The translations under genes were made by a program, and so were the position numbers. Shown in pieces: positions 34,775 to 46,220 of a stretch of 64,000 nt of DNA. The stretch lies in NCBI GenBank assembly GCA_000827325.1, contig KN832876.1, positions 1,054,001 through 1,118,000 on the forward strand, read 5' to 3'. The notes below the pieces were generated by a model, which searched no databases, was not told the DNA's origin, and saw only the letters and a program-made list of their open reading frames with translations. Each line of letters opens with the position of its first letter. Position 1 is the stretch's first letter. The DNA is from Oidiodendron maius Zn (lineage: Eukaryota > Ascomycota > Leotiomycetes > Myxotrichaceae).

Positions 34775-37098
34775 TTAATTTCCGCTTCCAAGCAATAGTC
34801 TCCTATTCTTCTTCAAGAGCGCATTGAGCTTCTTTTCGAGAACCTCAGTCTCCTTTTTTGCAGCTTGTACGGCAGTTTCTGCGTCACGCAAACTTAGTAG
34901 TGTAACATTGCCTAGGGGTTTCCCTCGATCGATATCTCGTCCAACTGCAAAATGAGCCGTGATGCCTTCCAACCCAGTCGCGAGGATACCATCATGGGCC
35001 TGAGCAATGGTTTGGGGATACACAACGTCCGTGCTCTCAGAGCGTGGGGACGTACGACCAGTGCTCCATGGTGCCCATGCAGAAGGTTCGCTGCCTCGGA
35101 TAATCTCGGTGTCCAGGGCGTTTGCGTTCAATGCTTTTTCCAGCTGCGAGTTGGCTGATAATGACGGAAGTACATACTGGTTGATGTAGCTAAGAGCTTC
35201 GTCCCGTTGTATCTTGCTAACTGGGTCTAGGGGTGTAGTTGTGCTGGTCAACTGTGGGAAGAACGTAGGTGGGCCATTTGGTACAGCACGGCCGCCGATC
35301 AGCGTGAAGCCAGTGCCAGCGTGATGCTTTGCAGAGAAGAAAGCTGTCGGTCCAGATTCTTGCGCAATGCGAGATTGAAGTTCCAGGTAACGATCCTCTT
35401 CTTCTGGGGTAAGGTTTCGGACGCAGTCACCATTGGGCGTCAACATGATTCGACTTGGTCCCTGTGTATTCTTGTGAACTGGCTGACCCGAGAGTAAGGT
35501 GGCACGATCATCTGGCGTTATCGATAGCTTTGGAATGGCATTTTCTAAGTCTGTCTGAGGCTCTTGGATGCGACTGTTCACGTGAGGGGGTCTTAGGATG
35601 CTTAAATTTGGGCCATTGTCAATGAGTTTTGACGAGATGAGCGCTTGTAGAACTGAGGATGGCGTAGGAAGACGTTTGTCGGTTGTCTCCTCTTCAACTT
35701 CGGTCGTAGCAGAAACGGGTTCTGGGGATGTAGGGGGCTGAGCTTTTGCCTTTCCTTTCCCCTTTAAATCCTGGACTCTATTATCCAGGTCATTTTCAAG
35801 AGGAGCAGGTTTGTCAATTGTTTCAGCCGGATGGGATCTTTCCGTAAGCGGTTCAATATCCTGATTGGCAGCTTCTGGATTTGGCCGAGGAGATGGAGGT
35901 CTGCTAGCTACCGGAGTCGATCCCCCAGCAGTGCCACTTGTTGCCTTTTCCTTCCTCTGTTTCTTCTTTCTCCCCTGGATAGGTGCTATCTCCGGCTCAG
36001 GTTCAGGCTCAACAGGGGCTGCAACAGATATCTCTCGCTCCTTTGCCTTTTGCGCACGCTGCTTCTTCTGCATGCTCTTCGTTGTGGCTCTTAGTGGCGC
36101 AGAGCCTATCTTTGATGGAGGCGGCGAGTTGGCTCTTGACAAAGGAGCTGATGTCGTGGAAGCGTTGTCTGTTATTTCACTAGTTGGTGTACCAGGCCGG
36201 TCATTCTTTGACATGGAAGCTAGACTTGGCTGTCGTGAGGGAGGAAATACTGGAGCCTGCATTGCTATCGAAGAGGGGGTAGCCAAAGCTGTCGGTGTCT
36301 CTGCCCGCGGGGTGGAAGCCAGACGCAATACCCTGGCTTGACCACCCCGTGCTGTTGGGGATTGTAAGGGTGCTGATGATGGAGTGCTTGCTGAAAGCGG
36401 AGGGAAGACAGCGGAGCTAATGACAGGCTTTACAACTCCATCACTAGTGCCAGACGTTGGCTTGAAAGGAACGGAAATGTTTGTGAGCCCTGGTAAGAGG
36501 CGTTTCTCACTTATTTTGGAGGCCGATGTAGGAGCTGTAGTAGTTCCAGATGTAGAGACAGGTGTCTTCTTGCTTGTTGTCGTCGTGATAGCCACCTTCA
36601 CAGAGCTTGCAGCCATCGTCGAAGCTGTTTGTGGTGCTGGCTTTGTCTTGCTACTTTCAAGAGCCGGGAAGTCCTCAGGCTGGAGAGTTGCCGAAATCGG
36701 GGACGCAGCTAAAGATTGCAAGGCTGCATGCCTTGTGATATCGTTCGCTGAACTCGACAGCTTCCTGTCCTGTTTAGGCCTCCCATAACCTTGGGCGCTG
36801 GTGAGGACTTGGGTCGAAGTTGGCGGCACAAATACGTTGGAAAGGGGCGTCGCGACCCGAGGCGCGTGAGAGGAAATGTGGGAAGGAGTGAAAGTGGCCG
36901 AGGTAGGATCAATTCGTGACTGCGGCTTCCGGACTGTATCTTCATCCAACGTAAGCGGTGGAGGATGGGCGTACGACAGTCCAGAAAAGCCAGGAGGCAC
37001 CGACGGAGTTGAAGATCGCGAGGGAAAGTCGATGTTGTCGGCTACGAGCGCATCAACTGACATAGACGCTTCGTAGAGCGATGGCATGTCTTGTTCAT
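34775..37098 (-). CDS. NOT4 C-terminal extension or separate Pro/Ser-rich protein
   Basis: The frame is open for 774 codons from 37098 to the stop at 34775. The 5' boundary looks like an intron end (branch GCTAAC, acceptor GTAACAG), so the first residues of the open frame (MLTNYLVT) are probably intron. The protein is long, disordered and Ser/Pro/Thr-rich, with islands I recall from annotated fungal NOT4 proteins: RSSTPSVPPGFSGL, LQPEDFPALESS, LSRANSPPPSKIGSAPLRA, SMQKKQRAQKAKERE and IMLTPNGDCVRNLTPEEEDR. It ends in a coiled coil (AAKKETEVLEKKLNALLKK). Splicing from a GTGGGT donor at 37719 in the NOT4 gene to this acceptor keeps frame and skips the NOT4 stop. Either this is the 3' part of a longer NOT4, or a separate gene with a 5' exon I could not find. 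Confidence 0.7.
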
Positions 37099-37669
37099 CT
37101 GTTACGAGATAGTTCGTTAGCATCAAGTATGATGGTTTCTATACGAGTGGTAGCGGTAGTGTAGAGAGATTGGAACGAAACTGGTTCCTGAGTAGCAACA
37201 GGCTAGGCTACAGGTGTGGCTTCACATCACAAAATCCATCATCGTCTTCGAACTTGAGAAGAGGCTACCATGGTACAAGATATGTAAGAATGTTATATTT
37301 GACAGCCAGAGTTTGGCATAGAGTCGGGGATGTTTAACGTACATGAAAGTTGGTAGGGACGAAGACGATGATGGATCTTCTGATATAACTGATGCCAAGC
37401 CAAGCCAGCCAAAGCCTTATTGTTCTCGAGAAGAACAGCAATGAAAAGAAAAAGGCGGCCACATGAGAATCCCCTCATTTTCCGAACGCAAATGACGCCA
37501 GGCATCCGAGGCTTCCATCTTGGAGCTCAACCATGCTCGCTAAAACAATGTGCTGTCCGTGGATGAATGCACTGCCCTTAAAACGGGCTACCAACGCCAC
37601 TACCCTGCAAGTAAAATGCAAATATGTACAAGAGCTTGCCACCGAAGACATCAATAACCCACACTGTGT
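37099..37669. other. Segment between NOT4 stop and the downstream open frame
   Basis: About 570 bp with no convincing exon. It is either a long intron of NOT4 with an alternative 3' end, or a short intergenic region. A small frame on the minus strand (37293-37505) starting MRGFSCGRLFLFIAVLL ends near a GTACGT donor that would also fit in frame, but it looks fortuitous. Confidence 0.45.
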
Positions 37670-40202
37670 CTACCAGCGGCCAAATCCGGCGCCATACATC
37701 ATGCTCGGATTGTACCCACCTTCAGCCTGTCCACCAAACAGTCCCTGTCCGACTCCGGCATTGCTCTGTTGCTGGTGCTGCATTCTCGCTTGCAAGATAC
37801 TTGGGTCCGCAAGATCGACTAAGCCACCTCCCCCAGAGGAGGAAGTGTTAGCATGTCTGTGCTTCTTTCCCTTCTTCTTCTGCTTTTGACCGAAGTCATG
37901 GAATGCTCCAGTCTGTGGACCATAGAGCGATGCCTGAGGGCCAGAAGCAGGAGCTGGAGTGGAGGAGGCAGATGGGTACTGTTGAAGGAAAGAAGGAAAC
38001 ATGTACTCACGCTTGCTATCATGAACTTGGCTGCCACCAGTCGCACCACGAGCCCGGAGCATATTGATCATCTCATTGCTGCTTTCCTTTCCAGCTCCGA
38101 AAAGAGACCCGCCACCAAAAGAATGGCCTTGAACGAAATTGGGAGGCGTTCCGGTAGACTTTAGGCCAGGGGGAGGGCCTTGCATTGAGGTGCCATAGAA
38201 CTGGCTACCTTGAGCGTGGCTTCCGGATGGCATCATTGATGACTGTTGTGCCAGGAATTTAGGATTTGCAGAAGGCTTGACTGAAGTGGCTGCAGAGCTC
38301 CCGTTTGCAAAGTCGAATCGTGACGATTGTCGGTTGTGACCTTGTTGCTGGAATAGGGCGGACGTCTGACTGTGAGAGTTGCCGATTCCAGGAGGGTATT
38401 GCTCCAGGAAACTAGCTTGCGGCTGACCTTTGAGTAGCAGGAGCTGCTGCTGTTGCTGCGGTGTCAACGTGCGACCATTGATCGAGCTAAGGTTGCTGAG
38501 GCTCTGAGAGAAATTCTGTCCCGCGTTGACTGACCCAAACGATCCAGCATTAGAAGATCGCTGGATGGGAAGCTGTGTGCTGGGTCGTCGCTGGAATCCG
38601 GACACACCACCATCGCGCCCGTCCTCAGGCTCTCCACCAAGTTGCAAGCTTCCACTGAGACCGCTCTCGGGTTCTTCATCCTCAGCTGGTTCTGTGACTG
38701 ATCGTAGATCTGCCTGCGCCTCGTGTTCGACATGAAGTCTAGTCTCTTCTTGTTGCTCACGAATAGCCCTGCGTTTCTCCCCGCCTTGATTGTCGAAGAG
38801 AGGCGGGTAGGAATTCGGGTCGAACTCTTCGCCAGTCGATTCAAATGGATAAAAAGACAATGCATCTGAGTTGATAGCCCTTAACAGGTCAAGCAGTACT
38901 GGATCTCTCTCGGGTTTAGGCGTTGCAGTTGAGGTGGGCTCTGCAGCAGGCGTAGCATTTTCAGGTTCCTGCTGCTCAAGAGGAGACTCATTATCTTCAG
39001 TTGGATCGGCTGTGGCTGGCATCGCCTGAGAGATAGCTGGACTTGGTGTTGCACCACTAGTGGCAAGACTTCCTCTCCTGCTTCGCTGCTTCGCCCAGCT
39101 CGCGGAGGATGGGAGTGCTGAGCCATCGCCACTGTCCGACCCATCTCTACTTCCATCACGGAGCATAGGCTGAGACGCTGCAGCAATGGCGTGGGGTGGT
39201 TGTATCGGAGCTTGAGTTTGAGATGTCTGCCGAGACGTAGATGCCATCGCTGGAAGGGGGCGCTGAGTATTTACGCTGTTTATTGACGATAAGTCTTGCC
39301 GCGAGTAACTGTCATCGTTATCGCCAGGTTCGTGGAGAAACATGCACTGTTTGTTCGTACACGTCTCGTTCCGCAAGTATGCCGAACAATACTTGGTAGT
39401 ACCCAGCTGAGCACGTAATATTCGATCGCCATTCTGAGAGCCGTTCACTGCAGCGATGCACCGTGCTGCATCTTCCTTACGGGCAAAAGTAACGTATACG
39501 CCAAGGGAACCGCCATTTTCCGTCGACTTGGCTTTACTAACGACGATCTTGATGATCTTTCCATACTGGCCGAAGTATTTATCGCCACGCAGTGTCTGCA
39601 GTATCTCGTCCTCTCTTGTGGTAGGACTAAGACCGACAACATAAACAAGATTCTTCTGGATAACTCGAAGGCCTGATAAATGCTTCCGGTTCAAGCTTTC
39701 AACCTCTCGTTTCTGCGCTTCTTTTTGTCGTTGCTCAGCTTTCTTTTTGGCGTCTTTTTGAACCTTGGCCTTAAACTGCGCGATCCTAGTAGGGGAGTCA
39801 GCATCATCGGATAGCCTGATGGTGTGGAATCAGTATACTCTTCAGGTGTGACAACTTTCCACTCTATTGTCTTCTCGTCATATGGTCTCCGACAAGCAGG
39901 ACACAGGCCGTTCATGTTGTTCTTGATGTTATTAAAGCAGAACTGGCAGACCTGGGGTGAGAGTTGATTATTAATATGACTAGACCTAGTAGGATACTAA
40001 AGGGGGCTCTTACTTGGTAGCCACAAGGACATGGTCGGAAGTTCTTATCTGAGAGATCAAACTCTTCCACGCATAGGGGACTGGTGAGAACGTGATCAGT
40101 AGAGTCTTGCAAAAGTGTCAAGAGTCTCAGCTTAAACAGAGAGACATACCAAGTGTCATCTTCTTCTTCTATGAAGCTATCTTGGGAGACTTGGGGCGCC
40201 AT
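37670..40202 (-). CDS. NOT4: NOT4 (CNOT4), E3 ubiquitin ligase of the CCR4-NOT complex
   Basis: Four minus-strand exons, 40202..40150, 40080..40014, 39951..39839 and 39785..37670, encode 782 residues. The C4C4 RING finger starts at C18 and is assembled across three exons (CPLCVEEFDLSDKNFRPC, CGYQVCQFC, GLCPACRRPYDEKTIEW). A coiled segment, QKDAKKKAEQRQKEAQKRE, leads to an RRM at about residues 120-205 (NLVYVVGLSPTT, LGVYVTFARKEDAARC). A CCCH finger, YCSAYLRNETCTNKQCMFLH, follows. The rest is Gln/Ser-rich and ends KKGKKHRHANTSSSGGGG and MMYGAGFGRW, which I recall as a conserved end. NOT4 ubiquitinates stalled-ribosome and other substrates and links to mRNA decay. It shares a 388 bp promoter region with the complex I subunit gene. 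See the next-door open frame for a possible longer isoform. Confidence 0.93.
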
Positions 40203-40590
40203 ATTGACGATGTAGTGATTGAGGGTGAGACAGAACTGAGGTGACGGGGTCTGTCGACCCTGTGGAGCGCGTAAAGCCTGTAGAGGACAGGGAGAGAAGC
40301 CACGAAGGACCGAGGAGATTGTGAGATCGCGAGATATCACGTAGGGTTTGATAGAACCTCCAAGGGGGGCGTAAGAGGAGTTGGGTGAGACGCGAAAGGG
40401 GAGTTGACGATGGATGTGGTCGAAGATGGTTGGAAGAAAGCTTAAGAGCGGCAACTTTGCCTTGAACCAAGCTTTAACCTATTTAGGACTAGCGTATTTT
40501 ATTCACTTACTTGACGATAGTGCTCCAACATCAACACATTCTTTCCGCCCATAGCTATCGCAATTGGAGGACAGCACCAAACATCACACT
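40203..40590. promoter_or_regulatory. Divergent promoter region NOT4 / complex I 30 kDa subunit
   Basis: A 388 bp gap lies between two divergent start codons. Overlapping frames on the minus strand are extensions of NOT4 exon frames and are not supported. Confidence 0.55.
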
Positions 40591-41565
40591 ATGGCATTGC
40601 GGGTTCCCAATCGCCGGGCTTTTGCCTCAGCTGTGCAGCTCAGCAAGACCGCATTTGTCCGCCGCAATGAGGCCCGCGCCTTCACGTCGACCGCCGCCCC
40701 CAAGGTTATAGTTTCCTCAGAAACACCTAACCTGCGACATGCCCAGAGAGCACCAGAGAACCCTGGAGGTCTTCATTCCCCTCCGATTAATCCAGCAGAC
40801 AAGTATGCAGCGAAGGCAGATGATATGCATCGATACGGCTCGTGGCTCATGGGCTGTCTCCCGAAATACGTTCAGCAATTTTCTGTTTGGAAGGATGAAC
40901 TAACCATCTACATACCTCCGTCTGGCGTCATTCCTGTGTTCTCTTTTCTCAAATGTAAAGGAATACTTACCGTGCAATATATCTGCGTGCTAATGCTCAC
41001 TAGACAACACCTCTGCCGAGTTCACCCAGGTGTCAGACATCACTGCTGTGGACTTCCCTACCCGTGACAAGCGATTCGAAGTTGTCTATAACCTCCTGAG
41101 TGTTCGCCACAACTCCCGCATTCGGGTTAAGACATATGCAGATGAGGCCTCACCCGTTCCTAGCATTACAAGTTTGTACGATGGGGCAAACTGGTACGAG
41201 AGGGAGGTGTATGATCTCTTTGGCGTCTTTTTCGTTGGACACCCAGATCTGCGACGCATCCTGACAGATTACGGTTTTGATGGACACCCGCTGCGAAAAG
41301 ACTTTCCTCTGACGGGGTATACGGAAATCCGGTATGACGAGGAGAAGAAACGCATTGTGGTTGAGCCTCTAGAATTGACACAGGCCTTCCGGAATTTCGA
41401 AGGAGGGACTGCGGCTTGGGAGGTACGAGAGATTGCACTAATTACTAAACATGAATTCAAGCTAACGCCTTGCAGCAAGTTGGAAGTGGTACCGACAGGA
41501 AACCAGACACTTTCAAGTTACCAACCGCGAAACCGGAAGAGAAGAAGGAAGAACCGAAGAAATAG
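40591..41565 (+). CDS. NADH:ubiquinone oxidoreductase 30 kDa subunit (NDUFS3/NUO-31), complex I
   Basis: Three exons, 40591..40954, 41004..41422 and 41476..41565, encode 290 residues. The N-terminus [17 protein letters not shown] with many Arg and Ser residues is a mitochondrial presequence. The core matches the 30 kDa subunit: [74 protein letters not shown] and [11 protein letters not shown]. The family signature ERE-x-YDLFG is intact. A Lys/Glu-rich tail ends in EEKKEEPKK. The protein is part of the peripheral arm of respiratory complex I, near the last iron-sulfur clusters and the quinone site. Introns are 49 and 53 nt. Confidence 0.96.
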
Positions 41566-42524
41566 ACTTGGGAGGTTTAATTGTACATATAGCACTGTCA
41601 TCAGTCGATTGTGTTCGATATTTGAAAGACATAAAAGAAGGTTCACTAGTTTCCAATCCACGTCTCTTACCTCTACCCATTCCCATGCCTACTTTCCAAC
41701 ATGGGTACTTAACCGGCGTATGAAAAGCAAGTTTCCGAGTTTCATATAATCCAGGCCCAAATATCTATATAGCTGTATTCTTGGTTTCGACTGTCAAGCA
41801 TTGTAATATAAAGCATTCAAAGCCGGCCAAGTAGCCTTATATTGTCGCGTCTGCGGCATGCTCTCTATTATTATACTTTCTTAATCCTTCTCATTTCCTC
41901 GGCCTATCATGGCCTTCGATACAGTACGAAAGACATCAATAGTAGTGATGAGTGTGACTACTTTCTTTTGCCATTGTTCTAGTCATCAGCACTTCTATTT
42001 ATCTTACATTCGATAGCGATATCGTTAAAGCTTAAACATACAAGCTGCTCGGCTTGTTTCCTCTTAAGGCGTCATTCTCTGTATTATAGAAGCTACTACT
42101 TGTCGCGGTTGCTATGACTAGATTCTGCCCCCATAAATGTCCCCTGGTTTTGGATACAAGCTCCAACAATGTGAGCCGCAGCTTTTCTAGTCCTATTACC
42201 ACTAGATCCCAACCTTTTACATATATCATTATATTATGCCTATCCAAGGTGGGTCAGTCTATTTCCTAATGCACTATCATTTAGCCTTCCCAGCAGATCT
42301 ATAAATTCCTGTCATTTTTCATTTCCGTACTTTTCTCTTCTTCGCTCCTATCTATTAAAATTCCACAGTAATTATATCGCTTCCTTGGCAAAATCCCCAG
42401 TACCACTCGTCATATAACCGACCTTTGATGTTTATGAGATCAAGAAGCCAAGTTCTATTCGGATCATTCTCCTTATATTAAAAACTATCAACGCCAACGG
42501 CGGTACCTCGCCGTCAAGTTCAGG
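41566..42524. other. Long AT-rich intergenic region
   Basis: This 960 bp stretch holds no supportable gene. The frame of the complex I gene read without splicing runs to 41749 and is not real. A 71-residue minus frame at 42032-42247 is not recognised. A leader of the next gene is likely near 42400-42524. Confidence 0.5.
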
Positions 42525-42884
42525 ATGTCTCGACCCATTGGCTCAGTCAGCGAGAACATGCGTCGCATTTCTGCGCAGACCACCACTTCATACGATGCTC
42601 TCCTCTCGGAGGCCATGGAAGACAAACTCTACTACTATCAGGACACATGCTCGCCCGTAGAGTTTGCAGAGCTCGTTGAGGCAGAAGTCCGACGACTCAA
42701 AGAAACAATCAAGGTCGATCCTAGGATTAACTTGATGGATCTCATACGATCCCTAACCAAGAATATCAGCAAAGGTCTTCTATTGATCAAATGCATGACC
42801 AGGCAGGAGAAGGAAGAAGGAAAGAAAAGGGCGTGGCGGGAGGCGGGATTGTTGACATTAGCTAGAATTTCTGTAAATAATTAA
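42525..42884 (+). CDS. Small helical protein, function unknown
   Basis: A single exon from ATG 42525 to TAA 42884 encodes 119 residues. The N-terminus is SRPIGSVSENMRRISAQTTT. The rest is predicted mostly helical, with alternating acidic and basic residues: VEFAELVEAEVRRLKETIKV, INLMDLIRSLTKNISKGLLL and RQEKEEGKKRAWREAGL. No signal peptide or membrane segment is seen. Coding character and a plausible start support a real gene, but I recognise no family. Its flanks are AT-rich and long. Confidence 0.55.
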   Translation: MSRPIGSVSENMRRISAQTTTSYDALLSEAMEDKLYYYQDTCSPVEFAELVEAEVRRLKETIKVDPRINLMDLIRSLTKNISKGLLLIKCMTRQEKEEGKKRAWREAGLLTLARISVNN

Positions 42885-43202
42885 GCAAGATATGTTTTCC
42901 CCTTGCTTGACTGTATGTTTCTTCATAGAGGCCGAATAGCGCTTTCATTTGGTCGGATCAACATGTAAACGTTGATCACTTACAATGGTCTCTTTTTTAA
43001 CAGTAATGTTGTGTCTTCCTTTAATTTTGCATCTTGAAGAAGTCTCCATGAAGTAAATGAATGATCGAGCATAAAGACTTTATTCCTCGCTGTGAGCAGC
43101 TACAGAGAACATTTAGTACTGACGTAGAGGATGGCATTTATTATAAATTTACTGTCCTAAGTAAAAAGCTGTTGAATGCACAGGCCAGTCTCGTCCTAAA
43201 CA
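42885..43202. other. Convergent 3' intergenic region
   Basis: About 320 bp of AT-rich sequence between the small helical protein and the stop of creC. Nothing recognised. Confidence 0.55.
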
Positions 43203-45501
43203 TTAACCAGTCTTCCTCTCGGTCGCAACATCTTTGGGTCGATCCCAAGTTCGAATATGCCCTACAAAGGTACGTTTAGTACTACTTTAAGGACCAGACC
43301 ATATCTTTTGATAACTCACCACTCTTGCAACTTGTAATAATGGTATCTTCTGTAAATCTCAGCCAGCACAGTGGATCTGGATCTATCACCTTGGACTACA
43401 AACGGTTAGTCGCTAGCACGGATAAGTTATAGACTTGATAGGGTATACCATGACCGGCGGTAACATGGCCGTCGTTGCTCGAGGCTCCACTGGGTGCTCG
43501 ATAGTATGGTCATCTTCGCAATCTGCAGAGATACTCGAATTAGATCTTAATCTACTTGGTGTCGTATTCTGCGTTTCCGCCCTTTGCAGCGTGTTGGTCA
43601 AACGTGAAGATATGCTCCCTCTATTCCTTGCGGAGGACTATTGCAACATATCAGCAACTTGCTATACTATACCCAACGCCGCATAATAGACTTACTGCTT
43701 TGGGCCGATGCAACATCCCAACATTGAAGTCCCATAGTAAGAGCCTACAGTCTTCACCCACGCTGCCGAAGCGATAGTTTCGATCATCGCATCGCCAAGG
43801 GTCAAAGCACACAGCCGTGACCCAGGATTGGTGTCCTTGGCATCGGGCAACAATAGTTGATTCGGCCACAGACCAGATGGAAACGAGGTCGTCTTGCCCG
43901 CCCGTCAGGACATACTTCCCGTCAGGCGACCAGCACACGCAGAGAAAGCCGCCATAGTAGCTCGAATATATGTCCAAGAGCCTAGCGCAGGTCAGCGGTT
44001 GTCGTCGAAGAGGTCTTGGCACACGTACTGTTCTTTTAGATAATCTATGATCCTCAAAGTTCCATCTTCAGAGACTACTGCGATATGTCGGTTGTCCGGA
44101 GAAAAGGCAAACGCATTTATTCGCTGGTTCGATAATTTCCAGAACGATACAGGGTTGACCTTCTGGTTTTTGGAGTGAACTGATTTGTCCACGTGGAGCT
44201 TTGGCGTAACTTGGTCCACACTGTCGTCGCTCGTGGAATGACCATTTGTCTGCTGGCCATTCTCTTCTGGCGAGAAGGCTGCATCGTCCTTCTCCTTGTC
44301 GTAAACTATAAGCGATCCATCCATATGCGCTGCTAGGAACAGATTTTCAGAGCCTGGTATCCACCGGATCTCAGAAACAGGCGTTGAATTGATTATGCCC
44401 TACGATTGTTAGATGTTCCTCTGAGGGAATGCCTGTTACATACATTCTTGTTTAATCGAGTATATTTTTGAGAGATGGGCTCAAACCATATAATTTCACC
44501 AGTTGAGAAGCCCATGATCAAATCAATATGGCTCATAGACTTCGTCACTTGGTTAATGTCGTGGCAAAGGCAATGGCCTTTGGTGAAGAGGATCTTGGTT
44601 AAGTGGTCTGCCTGTTCATGTTCAGCAAGGCCGTAGAATCTCCGTCCAGGGGGTTGGTCCCTACCATCTGAGGGGAGGAGAGATCGAGCCACTGGAAAGC
44701 TCGGTTGATGTTCGCAAAGGCGAAGTAGCCTTCTACTGGATGCTCGTTCACTCGTTTCGCCATATTCTCGTGGACAATGCACCTAGATATAAAAGAGGAA
44801 TTGCTCTTCGCGATGTTGTTTTTTGGCTTTCGCCGTTTTCCAGCGTCTCTGCTCGGACCCAAGAGCATAGCATTTCCTTCACCAAATGCCGGGGCGGATC
44901 CAAGAGATCGAAGAGGCTTACTACTGCCGGAGAGAGACGTTCCAGCATCGCTGCTGGGGGCAATATCTGCCGATGGCCGTCCCTCGTTCGGACTCTCCTG
45001 TATGCTTGCCTGGATGCCAGATCGGATGCTCTTATTTGTGCCGACTCTGAATAAAGATGGTGGCTCTGCGCGAGAGCTTAGTGACAGCAGGGAGACTCTG
45101 GTTCCACCCGTGGCGGGCTGGGGGTTCGTTGCAAGGGGATTGGGATTGATAATCGGAGTCTCGGAGGGGTGAGGAGGGGGAGTTGCCAGATGGAGATCAT
45201 CCTTCAGAATATAGGTTCCTGCAAACTACTCAGCTTTGATCTAGGGGTTGGCAGCTTTCCAGAACAGACCTTCACCAACAACCAGCTGGTATTCTGGCCC
45301 AGTTGGGTGGGACAGGATATTGTTCGTCTCGATCATGGGCGCAGCTTGCCCATTCGCAACGGCGAGGTTGTACGCCGCCTGCGACGGATACCTGGGGGGC
45401 GGTGGAAGTACGCTGGGGAGGTCTCAATCAGTGGATCTATGGTTATCGCTGGCAAGCCTGTGGAAGTGCCTGCGATAGCTTTGATAAGGTACTCACAACA
45501 T
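43203..45501 (-). CDS. creC: CreC-like WD40 protein, carbon catabolite repression
   Basis: Nine exons on the minus strand: 45501..45497, 45412..45270, 45218..44665, 44611..44444, 44399..44029, 43981..43696, 43637..43449, 43395..43320 and 43261..43203, giving 616 residues. Exon 1 is only ATGTT and joins to give [20 protein letters not shown]. Later joins restore [57 protein letters not shown] and [15 protein letters not shown] repeats are clear: [59 protein letters not shown] and [20 protein letters not shown]. All are strongly similar to Aspergillus CreC as I recall it. CreC stabilises the deubiquitinase CreB and so supports glucose repression with CreA. The metazoan relative is WDR20. Introns 2 to 8 are 48 to 59 nt; the first is 84 nt. 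Confidence 0.95.
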
Positions 45502-46220
45502 ATTGGTAGGCACGGCCTGCTACGTGCAGTGCCAACGCGAGTGAAGTGTGCACGCAACAAAGAGGCGGATAGCGACTAAAAGATAGTTGTCGCAATGTGT
45601 GCGTTCACCAAAAGCAGTGAAAGGAGCTGACAATCAGCGTCTCTAGCCTGCAGGGACAAAGTGTGGGGTAAGAGGTATGTGCGGAGGATGATGCCGGTCA
45701 GGGAACCTGTGCAGCACGACGCCAGGAAAGAGTACTGCAGTTTAAAATGGGGTGAGAGAGGAGTAGGGATAAGAGAGCCCCACGAGAACGGCTATATCAT
45801 GACCATTGAGCGCTGGCGTTGTGTGAAGGACGAGGACTGTTGCACGACAAAAGGTCCACTTCTGGGTTCCGGTGTTGTTGACAGCGGGCACAATGGTTCC
45901 GTCGGCCGAGAGAAAAGCGCGTGGACTGGAAGCTGGAGCGAGCCAGGAGCAGTAGGGATCCTCCACAGAGATCCTCACCTAGTTCCCCACTGGCTGTGTC
46001 GCTGCGGTCGCCCAATACAGCTCGCAACTCTCCCCGGTAACAGGCCCCGTGCAGTTCCGTGACTTCTGGTACTGTACAATCGACACCCAACCGCCATCCC
46101 TCTCGTCTGCTCGCCCACCAGACGTCCCATCTCCTCATTCCTCCCTGCGTCGACGAAGACCTTCGTTCATCGGCGATGGGCGGGCAGTAATTTCTCCGCG
46201 CAACACGCCTGAGACACAGC
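45502..46220. promoter_or_regulatory. Divergent promoter region creC / GEM1
   Basis: About 720 bp between two divergent start codons. The GEM1 leader is GC-rich and carries the palindromic element at 46169..46177. Frames of 133 and 141 residues on the two strands overlap each other here and are not supported. Confidence 0.5.
46169..46177. promoter_or_regulatory. ATCGGCGAT palindromic element upstream of GEM1
   Basis: The element ends 43 bp before the GEM1 start codon. Its core and position match those in front of REI1 and ENP2. Confidence 0.45.

Noticed and set aside
35865-36341. A 158-residue plus-strand frame
   Set aside because: It is antisense to the disordered NOT4-region protein, and its membrane-like composition comes from reverse-complemented Ser/Pro/Ala codons.
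37293-37505. A 70-residue minus-strand frame with a signal-peptide-like start near NOT4
   Set aside because: It ends near a GTACGT donor that fits the downstream frame, but a secretory start on a disordered nuclear or cytoplasmic protein is implausible.
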